A DNA stretch of 64,000 bases from Fusarium oxysporum f. sp. lycopersici 4287. Its lineage: Eukaryota > Ascomycota > Sordariomycetes > Hypocreales > Nectriaceae. Position 1 is the first letter of the stretch, and every line of letters begins with the position of its first letter. This document shows, in pieces, positions 8,470 through 20,097 of the stretch. The position numbers and the translations under genes were made by a program. The stretch covers positions 1 through 64,000 of the forward strand of contig NC_030988.1 in the NCBI RefSeq assembly GCF_000149955.1, read 5' to 3'. The notes beneath the pieces are model-generated. The model was not told where the DNA came from. It saw only the letters and a list, made by a program, of their open reading frames with translations, and ran no database searches.

Positions 8470-11400
8470 GATCAGCCGGACGCCCCATTCTGCCGCTTGT
8501 GATCGCCCTCCTGCATGTCGGCAAGTGGGTATTTTATCACTACGTATCGATTGCCGATCGCTGTTTGCTTGGTCTGCCAAATGCGTCCAGCTGGATGTCT
8601 GGACGCCGTAAGGCTGATTCCGCTGATCGACCCAGTGACCAGCCGCACCTTGGAGGCTTGTAATTAGATATGGATGGAACTCTCCGACTGGACCCAGCCT
8701 ACGCACATCCCATCACGATTCTCCCAGAATGGGTCAACAATTACTTGACCACATCGTGACGCGGCATCTATTCTGGCGAGAGCATATTCCTAGCGTCAGC
8801 GGCGCTCATGCCTCCTGAAAATAGCCCAACGTGGACAGGCCCATCCCAGTCCCGGCATCCGAGTCCATACCATTGCCTTTGTGCAGTGGAGGACGAGTGG
8901 CTAGAAAGTGTTGTTTCGGACGACCAAGTCCAGCAACCATATCTCAGCCCTTCACATGACCCAAAACATAGCACAGTAGCACGCCGGTCACTTGAATGTA
9001 AACGTCAAAAATGATTTATACATCAAGACTGACGCAACAATTGCGACCCGTTGACGGCATAGTGAGGTAGGGTTAGGAACTGAGACGAAATGGGAAGGCG
9101 ATTAGCAAGGCGCGACTCTACCTTCTCCATGTGCCCACATGCACACGCCGGAGATATCACATTCAAGGGAGCAATTACTCAGTACACCCTACCGCCCAGC
9201 GCGTCCGTGCGAGGCCACTTGCCGACCGCTGAATGTCGAGTGCCTGGCTAAATTGCCTTAATCTAGCAACCTCCGATCTAATTGCCTGTTCTCTACGTGT
9301 AGGCTTTGAGAATCGTCAGCGTGTCTTGCGCCCTATGCTAAAGAGCTGCTGACAGTATTATCTTTTCTCCCATGCATCTCCTCCAAGGCCGATTCTGTCT
9401 CCTTCATCCGAATGAGCAGGTCGACTTGGTCGACCGTAAAGGTTGTGCCTATGGAATACTTAGAGGAACCCCGACCAGGAAAACAGAATGAGGAGAAACT
9501 TTGAGCGTGCAGGGTAGAAGGACACAACGCCACCTTTGATGAGGAGGTAATGCTGCACATTTTTTCGCCCGGTCGATGAATGGCAAATTCCGTTTCTGCC
9601 ACCCCCCCCCCCCCCCCCCCCTGCTCCAGCGATCCTTGTCGCGCGGGACGTAACGGACGCCGATTTGCGAAGTGCGCTGTTGGTGATCAAGCCCTTCGAG
9701 CTCTCCACTCCGCCAATAGATCACACCCTATAGAAGAATTTTGGCGCTAAGATGTCAGAACAACTTCGTTTGCCTTCTGTGAATGGTTCTAACCCTCGAC
9801 TAATAGATGCACTGCAACCCCATGTAGCGTTAATCCTTCTTCCGCCTTGGCCCTTCCCGCCGCTAGCTCGCCGATGGTCCGAGCGGCGCCGCCTTAAAAC
9901 GGATCAACCAGGGGCGCACGGGAGAACCTGGACCGAAAGAGTTTGTTAGCTTCCAAATTGTGGGCCAGCAATAAGGAAATGTTTAGCGATCCTTATGTAT
10001 ACTCTGAATTTATTAATGCTATCGGCATCGGAGAGCCTTATATGTCGAACCTGGTTGGCCGTTGCAAAAGCTTAGGTCAAATTTTGGACCCGATTTGTAG
10101 GTATTAGAAGCAAGTACTTCAACTTCAAGAGTCGGCCGTCAAGACATGAACCGTATAACTGGCGCTGCTGTTTAAACTCGATGTTCCACGGTCAGTAGCT
10201 CTCCTCGAACGGCAGCCAATAATATGGGACGGTACCTGGGGGGGACAATGTGGGCGTACTACGTTGCGAAAACGCGTCCTAGGCAATTCGATAAGGATTG
10301 TTTATATCTCTCAACCACGGAAGTTCCCAGGTAGGTATCTCTGTAAGGAGGTCTACACAGGGATTGCAGAAATTAAGATCAGCCTTTAAGAACCATAACA
10401 GCCCTAACGGTAATTTAAATCATACCTTAAGGCTTATGCTTTCAGTACCGGCACAGGTAAGGCTAGCTGTCCTAACGGATTGGGGTCAGCTTTGGGCGGG
10501 AACTGGGGATCTAGGAATTTGGGCTGGGTGGAGATCGGGAGGACTGGGTAAAGCCGAGGAGTCAGTTTCCACCTCCCCGTTCAGGATCGAGACCTGGCCA
10601 GACGAAGCTAAGGACCTCGACGACCTGCTGATTTCTCCCACATTTTGAAGATACTCCGTAGAGAAATACGCGTTTAAATGCGAATTGTCGCGCGGTTGTG
10701 GCCTTGTGCACTACTGCTTATCATACACACTATCAATTTATTTAATTAAAAAAAAAATTTATTAAAGAATAACTTTTTTTGAGAAGGATAGAGAGAAGAG
10801 AGTAACAAAAAGGTGGTAGGGTTTGTTTGGGGTTCTGCAACCTGTAGGATCGATGTGCGCCACTTTGCTCTTTCGAGAGAAGCTCACTGCGCGGGGCGCC
10901 GCGTTGATGCAGAGCGACAGGCTTGTGGATGAGATCTTTCGGCACCTGACTTCCAGACGAGACATATGCCCTGGCCCGCAGTCTAGCGTACGATCCGCTA
11001 CGCAGCCCAAACTTTTCATTGCGAGTGCGATCGTCGGCTTGGGGGAGAAGTTCGGGGATCCTGCTTGAAGGCCCTGTTGACAGGCTCCATTCCACACGTC
11101 TCCATATCGCAAGCCCCTCCGCCGTACACAAGGCACGTCTCATCCACGTGTTGAGCCGCATTGAGCAGCAGTTTCCTCCATCAGAGTCCGCAACGCCTGG
11201 ACTCATCGGGAAGGGCCTGGACCGTGCCCAGAGACTAGAACCTCGACCCCATTATTGTTACCTCCCATCTCCGTCTCTTTTTGGAGCAGCCCAAATACTC
11301 CCAGCATACGGAACCACCGATAAAACTGGACAGACGCAACGACGTCGCACTTCATTCAAGATACGCTTTTGGCTGGTGCTGTTTGTTGCTCGTTCACCCA

Positions 11401-11500
11401 CGCCGTCCTCACACCAATCGTAATATAAGCCCGGTATTCTCCCCGCCACCTTTGGCCGTCCCCCACTGCAACTGAACCTGGGTGAGTTTGCAACTTCTAC
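8470..11500. other. Long intergenic stretch, no supportable gene
   Basis: Both strands hold only short frames without domains. Notable are a run of 20 C at 9602-9621 and an AT-rich block with A and T runs at about 10735-10785. Neither marks a known element. Confidence 0.5.
9602..9621 (+). repeat. Homopolymer of 20 C
   Basis: Twenty C in a row, rare in fungal DNA. Its length is likely to be unstable and may be mis-assembled. Confidence 0.9.
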
Positions 11501-11508
11501 CACAGTGA

Positions 11509-12842
11509 TTGAACGACTCTGGCGTCAGGGTCTCATGTCCTTCAACCACCATACCCCGCCCCCTTTGTCCAACACAGCCGTCGGCAGCACGCCATCCACT
11601 GCCGACGACTCCGGTGAGCAATCCTGCCGTCGCCGGCACTGCCACTCATGTTTCTTCAGCCCGACCGCTCCGCCCGCCGATTCTGCTCTCGACAGCCATT
11701 CCAGCGCCCGCAAACACTGCCAACTGGAAGGCGCCGGCCAATTTTCCTCGTCACAAGACCGACAAGCCTCGCCCGCACGTTTGCGGCACCTGCCAGCGCT
11801 CCTTCGCCCGATTGGGACATCTTAAGCGACACAAGCTCACGCACACCAAGGAGAAAACATTCCAGTGTCCGGAATGCACACGATGCTTTCCACGCCGCGA
11901 TCTGTTGCTGCGTCACCAGCAGAAGCTGCACCAGACCTCGATCCCGTCGCCACGTCCCGGCAGCCGTCGCGACTCTGCCACCAGTGTCGCCCCCGGCCAG
12001 AGGCGAGCTCGGAAGAATAGCTTCGCAGGACCTAACCCAGCTGCATCCAATGCGCTTGCCAGTTCTATGAGCCCGTTGAGGCCGTGGGCAAACACAATCA
12101 CCCATGCTGACGACAGCGCGGTGCAGATGATTGCTGCGAAGGCCTCTGTCGCTCCAGACATCCCCCCACCCATACCCATAGCCAACACCCGAGTCTGGCA
12201 GGTTCGCCCATTCACAACTCGGACCAAGTCTTTGGTGGCATATCACCATGCATAGGACAGCGAGGGGTGCAGCACGGGCTACCCAAGCTGGAGACGCGCA
12301 CCTTGGATGGCCCCGAATTCAGCAACGTCCTGCGGTCAGCGCCGCCGATAGCCGCCTTCAACGCCGACTTGTACTTTGAGGGCCTGCTCTTCGGGCCGGG
12401 CTCGACGATAAACTCTAATGCCCTCCATTACAATGATCCGCCGCAATCGATGGCCTTGGAACAGGCCGCACTGTTTGCGCCGTCCCGGAATGTGATGCCC
12501 TTGGGCCAAACGCACGATAGTTTTGAATGGTTGACTGGATTCAAGCATCAGATGCCCTTTCTCAAGAACGAAAACGTGGCAGACGGATCTAGCCCGTCCG
12601 CCTTCAGCACGACAAGCCAGAGCGGGATAAGCGATGTTATGCTGGATGGTTCCAGCCAGCCTCTCAAAAGATCGACGACCCTTACTTCTCTGCGTCTCCA
12701 TCTTCGCAGGTCATTGACCCGGTCCGTCGTCAGCTCCTTGTCTTCAACACCCTCCCGAAGACGCCTTCCTTCCTCCACGGTTGAAGCCACGGTGTCTCGG
12801 CGGTAACCACTAGAGATGCCACGCAGAGTGCCATTGTGAACA
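11509..12842 (+). pseudogene. Decayed C2H2 zinc-finger transcription factor, truncated
   Basis: The first frame (11509-12255) encodes two C2H2 fingers: HVCGTCQRSFARLGHLKRH with the following H, then FQCPECTRCFPRRDLLLRHQ. A Ser/Pro-rich linker follows. Around the C run near 12160-12172 the sense shifts frame. From 12180 the text SQHPSLAGSPIHNSD continues in the frame of 12267-12806, which keeps the linker expected in this family (LPKLET, FEGLLFGPGSTIN, NALHYND). After about 12655 the sense changes frame again, seems to skip a segment, meets a stop near 12782, and fades after SAIVNT near 12842. The fungal-specific regulatory domain that normally follows such fingers is absent. Loss of function is inferred. 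The first frameshift alone could be a sequencing error in a C-rich run. Confidence 0.7.
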
Positions 12843-12899
12843 CCTGAGGAAGATCAATGTAGCCAAGAGAAATGGACAAAACAACTGACAAGAAGGAAA

Positions 12900-13797
12900 T
12901 TGGCACTTGCTCAGACATGTTTCTGTTGAGAAAGCATGGCCGCCTCTTGCTTCATCTTCTTTGGTATTCGCCTTTCCCTCACCCGATATAGGAGGGCATC
13001 CTTCAACACTCCGTTTTATATCCTGATAATAGATATCCACCTACGCTGGGACATCTCACGAGCACGCTGTCGATCTACCGTGTTGGGACGCGGCACTTGC
13101 ATCTCATTACGTTGCCCAAGCAAAAGCCAAATGATCGTCCCCGTAGGCGGCGCGGGCCGAACCCCACGAGATCCACCTCGACTCGGCGTGCATCGGCCCG
13201 TTGCGTCTCCCCCACTCGAATCACTCTGCAGTCCGGGTTCTAGCCACGTCGGTGTACCCTGTCGCCCCTCTGTCGTGTGCTATGAGATTAACGCCCCATA
13301 TAGAATCCTAGCTCTTGACTTCGTGTGAGGGACTGTGCGATTGTCTTGATCATCTCGCGGTTCCCCTCTGTTTCCAGCCTGGGTAGGATTGTGTCACGGA
13401 GCACGGACGGAAATTGACTGTGTACTGATGCATTATGTTAACGGGGTCCTTCAATTCTTTTAATGTGTAACCAGTGCGGATATTCGTAGCTTAGGTATCT
13501 TTTGTATGGATCTGTCCTTACTGTTGATGCAATACACAGCGACATCAAGTCGCAGAATAGGGTGGAGGACAGATTAATTGGCTCTGCAGGCAGGTTTCTG
13601 GTGGCTCATTCCTTGGGCGCCGCCTCACTCAAGGCTGATTTGTGACCTAGCGCCATCATGTGGGCTGCGGAATGAAGCCGTCTCGCCTCTGCCTGCAGCT
13701 GTCACGTAGCCTGCGAATAATTTTATCATAAATTAGAGTGCGCTGATAACCGCGGGTAAGAGGGAATTATCTCAAGGGAGTTGAAATGTACGGAGTA
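12900..13797. other. Intergenic, nothing recognised
   Basis: No domain-bearing frame. The stretch lies between the decayed zinc-finger gene and the MITE-like element. Confidence 0.45.
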
Positions 13798-14010
13798 CCG
13801 TATTGACTCAATGCTTTGGGATCGCCTGTGGGCCCTTTGACCCCTGTAAATGCTCACCCATTGGATTAACGGCCAGTCACTACGACGCGTCTATTATTCT
13901 TAGGGCTCTCTGAGCCTTAATTATGGAATAGCTAATTGGGCATAGCAGATTTGAAGCTAGCAAGGGTAGAAAGACCCGCGAGGCGATCCCGATGTATTGA
14001 GTCAATACGG
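13798..14010. mobile_element. MITE-like element with inverted termini
   Basis: The ends are perfect 15-bp inverted repeats: CCGTATTGACTCAAT at 13798-13812 and its complement at 13996-14010. Inward the match continues through GGGATCGCCT to about 38 bp with a few mismatches. The 213-bp body has no coding frame. I do not see a clear target duplication, so insertion by a transposase is likely but not demonstrated. Confidence 0.6.
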
Positions 14011-16654
14011 GACTATCGAGTGTGTCACTAGGCTCCTAGACAATTAAACTCTTGCCGCCCTTGCACTTCGCCTCAAGTTCCCAGATGGCAGCCGAGTTCA
14101 AGCCTTGTCTCCGTAAATGGTGGGATGGAGCCCGGTGTCGATCGGGGCTCAGCCGCCCATGCCTAGCAGTTCGCCCCTGTCGGCACAGAATCCACCCCAA
14201 TTATTTCGCAGCCTGATTATGATAGCCGGGTCATGGGTGCTGTAGGTGGCGGGAAGGGAGACTCCCTTCTGAGCAGCTCAGGGCATGCAGAGAATATGAT
14301 TTCGTATCGCTCTTGGCCGCCGTTAATCGCAGTGGGAGAGAATATCGAGACCGAAAATGTAAGCAACACATAGCGCGTAGGGCGCCTTCCCATTGTCACG
14401 CTGATCACCTCGTGGGTTGCTTTCTTCTGCAGATTCACCTTCACCCAACTACGCCAAATACAGGTAATATGGCGCAGATTGAAGTATCGTGTGGATGTGG
14501 ATACCCATGGCGCCCCTCGCGTTGAGATACCAGCGCGAGCGACAAAGAAAACGATGCCAAGAAGAAGCAAAGTCGGGGACGTCGATCATACTCGGTGTGT
14601 CTGACAGAGCTGAGCTGCACCGATCGTCTCCCGCGGTTTGGTGATCGGCGGTGATGAGGCTTAGTGTATTATTGATTGTCAGCAGCCAAAGCAGCCCTTT
14701 TGGACAATCTCTGCATCGGCGCCCACCCTATTCGAGGGACGGGGAATGTGCTACTTCGTCGATCGAGCGCCCGGAGTCAGCCTGCTCAGGGTTGTTTGCC
14801 TATTACAATTCACTACGAGAGGTCATAGCAAGGATCCAGGGTGCATGGTGCAGGGCTGAATGTGAGCATGGCACAAAGGCGCGACTGCGGCTTCTTCGAC
14901 CCACCTCCGCAAGCCCCACCGCCATTTCGAGACAGTAAATTACGTTAGAAACTTGCTTGGTTGTCACTACTTTTTGGCTGAGACATATTGAATGGCCTGA
15001 ACAGCTGACTGTGGCCTGGGCTTGGGTGTCTTGGCTGCCGTCGCTGTTCTTTGATGCCTGGCGAATCTGCCCTCCAGTGTCCTGCCATCAAAGAGGGCCG
15101 AAGGCTCATTGGCCCATTGCTGCATGATCCTCAAACCTACGGCAATGCTAAAGCAACCATACACTTTGCCAACCATATTGCCTTTGTCGGTTTGTCCAGC
15201 TGAGGTGGCTAGCTGCAAGTTTGCAGGGGCATCTCATCAACAGCCGTACGTTCGAAGGAGGCCCGAGCGTTGATCCTTGACCAATTGACCTTCTTTATGT
15301 TTCAAGAGATATAATCTGCCGTAGCATTGGGTCCGGGAAGGGGAAGTGATTCCGTCGTTACTGCCTGATGGATCTTGGCATTGTAGATCAGACCAATGCT
15401 CAGTGGGGCTCTAATCGCAACAGCGTGTCCGCGATTACAGTATGCAATTCCGCGTATTCCTTGAACGCGTGCTGCTGCTTCGAGGCGCGAAGACCGGTTC
15501 TCACGCGCGTGCGTTTTTTGTCTCTTTCTGGACGAACCGGAGTACTTGTACGTACATTCAGCTGCTCAGTATGGTTACCTTCGCCGTCTTTGTTTGGAGG
15601 AGCCGATTGGCCACGACAGACGCAGGCCAGCTGTCCTGACCCCGGAGGCTCCACAGTGCTGGTGACCTGCTGCTTCACGCCATCGATTACCACTCTTCTC
15701 ACTGGCCAGCGCCCTTTTGTGACGTCTACCCTAGCTAAAGGCCAGGGGTGTATAAACAAGAACTTGATGGGGAAATCTGTCAAGCTGCAACCTCCAGGGG
15801 GACCATGTATGGCAAGCCCACCCTGATGGAACACCCGGGCGGGGGGTGGCTCAGCCTGCTTCTTCCCCACCATACCGGCGATGATATCAGAAAGGGGCCG
15901 GGGGAAAAGCTTCCACCCTTTCCCGATCGAAAACGCAATTAAGATTTGACTTCGAGAGCACCGAAGGAGTATAGTCCCGCGATGGTGAGACGACCGGCTG
16001 AGTCGGCTGAGGAAGTGAAGGCATCGCAAAGTGAGTGGATTCGCATGTTTGAGGTTATTATAGTCTAGTTAATAATAGTACAGGGACGGTCATCAGTGGG
16101 CTTTCACCATTGTTCATTGGCTGCCGAACACGCCTTGCTTGGTTGCTGTCGCCAGCCACAGGACTTACATGACGTACCCGATTCTCCAATGATTTTAGGA
16201 GGATGGCTTCTCTTGCATCCCTTGGATGGCGAAGCAGAGATCTTGGATTGGAACTAGGCGGCAAATTCCGAACGGGCTGCACTAATTTGTTTGGGATAAG
16301 AACATGGCTGCGAGGTCTTTCGCCGTGCATCCTGGAACAGATCTTAATTCTTCGGCCTTAAAAATTATTTTAGGTCCCCCGTGCCTGATATTTCCGTTCA
16401 GCTTGGAGGCTCTTCATGAATAGTACCTTTCAGAATGAGACTTTGTGGTTCTTGATATTTGCAGTACTAGCTCCTACATCACAACTAACGTGGCCAAGAA
16501 GCCAGTACACCAACGCCTTCCCGTATTATTTTTGACCCCGATGCTAAATGGCTGAGGACCAAGTTTACGTTGGACCTTAAATTAATTGGTGTACGTTACG
16601 CGGAGCGTTTTGAAGATCCCTCCCTGTTTCCAATAATTGACCATAAAGCAGTGG
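14011..16654. other. Intergenic, no supportable gene
   Basis: A 209-codon minus frame at 15400-16029 shows no domain and lies partly inside a repeat. The stretch 15178-15440 is one arm of an inverted repeat whose partner lies at 23086-23333. Confidence 0.45.
15178..15440. repeat. Left arm of a diverged inverted repeat around the nested hAT block
   Basis: The reverse complement of this stretch aligns with 23086-23333 for about 260 bp with small gaps. Shared text includes ATGCCCCTGCAAACTTGCAG, CAACGCTCGGGCCTCCTT, TTGAAACATAAAGAAGGTCA and GATGGATCTTGGCATTGT. Differences are frequent and often transitions. Confidence 0.8.
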
Positions 16655-17341
16655 CAGCGCTCATCATAAATCAACTCAATCAATCAATCACCCCAATCAA
16701 ATCAATCAACTTAGTCAATTCCTTGCCTTAGTCAAATCAATTCCAGTGATTTGTAAGTTGACATGATTTGATAAAGTTGATATATGCCATGCTGCATCTG
16801 AACTGCCCAAAAAGATTAAACCTGGACGTGCCCTCCGCCCAGTCCTACCCTGTACAAGATGGCCACAGATAGGCGATACTTCTTAGCCCTATATGAAGCC
16901 GTAGCCTCGTTGGTACCTGCTATCGCCGCCTAACGCACACCAACCCTCGGCAGGATGACGCGCTCCCTCTGCACCCTACCGCGGCGCGTCAATTTCGCTG
17001 TCAACAAGACATGGCACCAGCGACAGGATGTCAGACTTGCCACCACCCTCTATACCAACATATCCCATATACTGACTTGCACAGAGCCCATCGGATCACC
17101 CCAGCGAGTCAATCAAGCCCCAGCGACGATAGCGCGATCGATCTCCAGTCCCATGCAACCCCAAACGACCACGGCTTGACCAGAGCATAACAGCGCTGAC
17201 TTCAATTCAAGTAAGTCAAGTTCGGGGGTGTAACTTGATTACTTGAAATAAAATCGTCCGTGAACTTACTTAACTTGAATTGAATTGATATACTTGAATT
17301 GAAAGCGCTGACCTGAGGCCAGGATGAAGCTATTGGTACTC

Positions 17342-20097
17342 TCACGCCTCCCCTCCATCCCAGCCCATCAGGTCCCCACCAAAGCTGACGACCTCGCCCA
17401 CAGTGATCGCTTGATGGCCTAGCCAATTCCGTAGGCACTGTATTTCCTCTATTATCTCGGGGCTTAAGCTGTGCCTTTGCGAGCTTATTGTCAACTTTGT
17501 GACACTAAACGTCCGCTCAGGATCGACAGACATAGCAGGAATTGCCAGGATGTCGAGGGCAAACTTGCTCAAACGTGGATATTCTTCTTGGTGTTCCTTC
17601 CACCATAGAATGGGGTTCAAGTTCTCTCGCCGGACTGGCCCTTGCCTCATATAAACTCCAAGCTCATCTTCTTCCTCCATCATGTACCGATCGTAGCTCT
17701 GCATCCACTGGTCGAATTGGCTGGGCTCGTCTTGCCGCACCGCTTTTCCTATCATGGTTCTCGCTGCCTCAGACTGCTCCTTACGGAGATACTGTTGTTC
17801 AAAGAATTCCCGGACACTGTTCTTAGCATCCCGTAGCCACATTAGTTGCTCGTGGCTAGTCCAGTTAGCCTCAAGCCAAGACACGTTCCAGCGCGGGTGT
17901 AGAATAACGGCAGCCGGGTAAAGTGGCGATTGGCCAAGTAGACTGTAATACTCGTCAAGTTTTGACCAACAGTTATTGATAGAGATTTGTATGCATCGTC
18001 GGTGGTCATCATCAAGACTCTCAGCTTGCGAGAATGCACCGGTATATTCGTCTCGAGTGTGCTGTGGCAAGTGTTTCTCGCGTCCGCGACCTTGATCAGC
18101 TCGTGGAGGACTACATCCTGCGAAAGTCTTAGTAAAATAGACATAAGAAGAGCGAATATGAACTGGAAAGCTGTACTCGTGGTTGCCGAGGCTCTGGCAA
18201 TCTGTAGCTCATCAGCAGTGCCATCCGGGGGCGAGAATATCAGCTTTTGCTCCTCGAAGAAGTTGAGCAAATATTCCATTCCGATCATCACTTCCCACAA
18301 GGCGCCGTAACGGCCTTCTTTAGCCCAGCCCTGGCACCTCATGGTGATCTCGTAGAGTGGTTTTAGTAGACTCTGTATCTCCGCCAAGAGAAGCCAGTCC
18401 TGCTGTGAAAGATGATCTTGGACAGGCACCCGTTGTCGGGGCTCTGCTGCCTTCGTGTCGAGATATGTGATGAAATGGTCAATCTGCTCTCGTTTTCGAA
18501 TTGCACGCTGGATCATCATAAACGTCGAATTCCATCTGGTTTCATTGTTCTGCATCAGTTCGAGATCGATGGTAGCTCGGTCCTCCTCAAAGAGGTGATA
18601 ATCGTCTTCATCGCGCTGGCTGCATGCCAGAGATTTCATCAACTCTCGCCGTTGCGGAGAAGCCCTGACGAACCGGACGATGTTATGCAGCTTGCCCACT
18701 GCTCCCCGTTTCCGCCAAAGTCGAAGCTCACGCTCTTCAACTTGGAAAGCCGCCTCGGTGAAGGCTTCTCGCTCAAACGAGTCAGGATCTTCCCCCCAGA
18801 GGAACGCTCGAGCTGCAAGGTTGACAATATGCCCAAAGCACCGTGTTCGATTGTTTCTAATATTCTCCTCGGCCATCGCAGGAGAAAGTTGACGATAGAG
18901 GCTCGCCAAGCATGTGTCATTGGACGAGACATTATCGCAGACACCCGCGCCAATCCGATCTCGTATCCCGTACTCGCCGAAGATGTCATATGCTGTCGTT
19001 GCTTGGTTATCTCCGGAATGAGCTCCCCACACACGGCGCAGGGCAAGAAGTCGCGATTGGACTTGATAGGAGGCGTCGAGATAGTGAGCGTGGAGGCCAA
19101 GGAAAGCGTACCGGTTTGGAGAAGTCCACATGTCAAAGCAAAAGCTAATCTTTGTGACTGCCTTCTCCAATTGACACGATATTGCTCCCTTCTTCACCTC
19201 GAATAATTTCCGCATGGTATCACGCACCGACTGCCGGCTCCACGGCACCTCTTTCGCCAATGACGCATCGTGTAAGTCGAGCATTCGTCGCAAGTACGGG
19301 ATTCGACGGCGCCGTGAAAGGAAGATTGGCAGTAACGATCCAGCCGACCGTCAGCTCCTTCGCTTTATTAACATTCGATCTTGCAGTAGGAAGCTCCAGG
19401 CAGCGCCGTTTCGAAGGGGGCTGACTGTCAGCGCGAGACGAATCTTCGTACGCATTGCCGTCCGCCTCAGTGATCATATGTGACCTATATCCAGTAAGGC
19501 GCTGAAAAGGAATAAATGTCGGACTCATACGCATGTCATATACCTTCGGAGATGTTCAATTGGCGACGTGGTGTTTGTCGCGACGAACAACGAGCTCTTC
19601 CCGCGTTCATCACATTTCGAGCAAGCCCAGTAGGTCTGCAACGTGCGCAAATCAGGGCTGACTTCCGTGAGGAAGAATCCGTAGGCTTGAATCCAGCTCC
19701 GCCGGCCTTTGCGATTCTTGTTGGCAATATACTCCTCTGGTATATGTTGGAAAATCCGGGATCCCCCTTCCCTTCAGGATTCAGACTGTTAGTCTGAAAG
19801 TCCTAGATTTAAAGTTCAAAGTCCTAGATACAATTATCTAGAGATATAAACCCGAGAATAACTCTCAACTCAATAAGAAAAAACCAAGTTTCATAAAATA
19901 TATTTTCACCCAGCACTACTGCGCAATATAAACAACAGTATATACCTCTTGCAGCCGATCTGAACCGTTGGGAGGTCAGCAAGAGTCGTTCTCCCAGATT
20001 CAGCCTTGATGGACGCAGCGTCAAGCTGCTGTTTCAGTGATTTGCGCTGACTGCTAATGCCCAGGAGCGTTTCTAGCGACTGCTGTTGTGCTGTCAT
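17342..20097 (-). pseudogene. hAT transposase of the inner element (LTR-interrupted, one frameshift)
   Basis: From the ATG at 20097 the frame enters the solo LTR at 19937. If the LTR and one 5-bp duplication are ignored it continues in frame at 19739. A BED zinc finger follows (TYWACSKCDE ... SPIEHLRRSH), with its Cys pair and His pair completed across an intron at 19485-19543. Near 19300-19320 one base too many shifts the frame. From 19293 the catalytic region runs on: FCFDMWTSPNRYAF, CFGHIVNLAARAFLWG, NNETRWNST. A second intron lies at 18118-18176. The last exon (to 17342) ends with the hAT dimerisation region (SKFALDILAIPAMSVDPERT). Apart from the LTR and the single shift the gene is complete, so the loss of activity is probably recent. 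Confidence 0.9.
19745..19937 (+). repeat. Solo LTR, 193 bp, with 5-bp target duplication
   Basis: It begins TGTTGGAAAATCC and ends AATATAAACAACA, a TG...CA boundary with TGTTG/CAACA termini. The duplication GTATA is exact at 19740-19744 and 19938-19942. A near-identical copy lies at 41680-41873 and a 3' fragment at 1190-1228. No internal retrotransposon DNA remains, which is the usual product of recombination between two LTRs. Orientation is arbitrary. Confidence 0.95.

Noticed and set aside
15400..16029. 209-codon minus frame
   Set aside because: No recognisable domain or signal peptide, overlaps a diverged repeat arm.
18085..18180. Apparent frameshift in the inner hAT transposase
   Set aside because: A 59-nt intron with GT and AG ends (18118-18176) joins the two frames exactly.
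18412..19206. 264-codon plus frame
   Set aside because: Antisense shadow of the inner hAT transposase.
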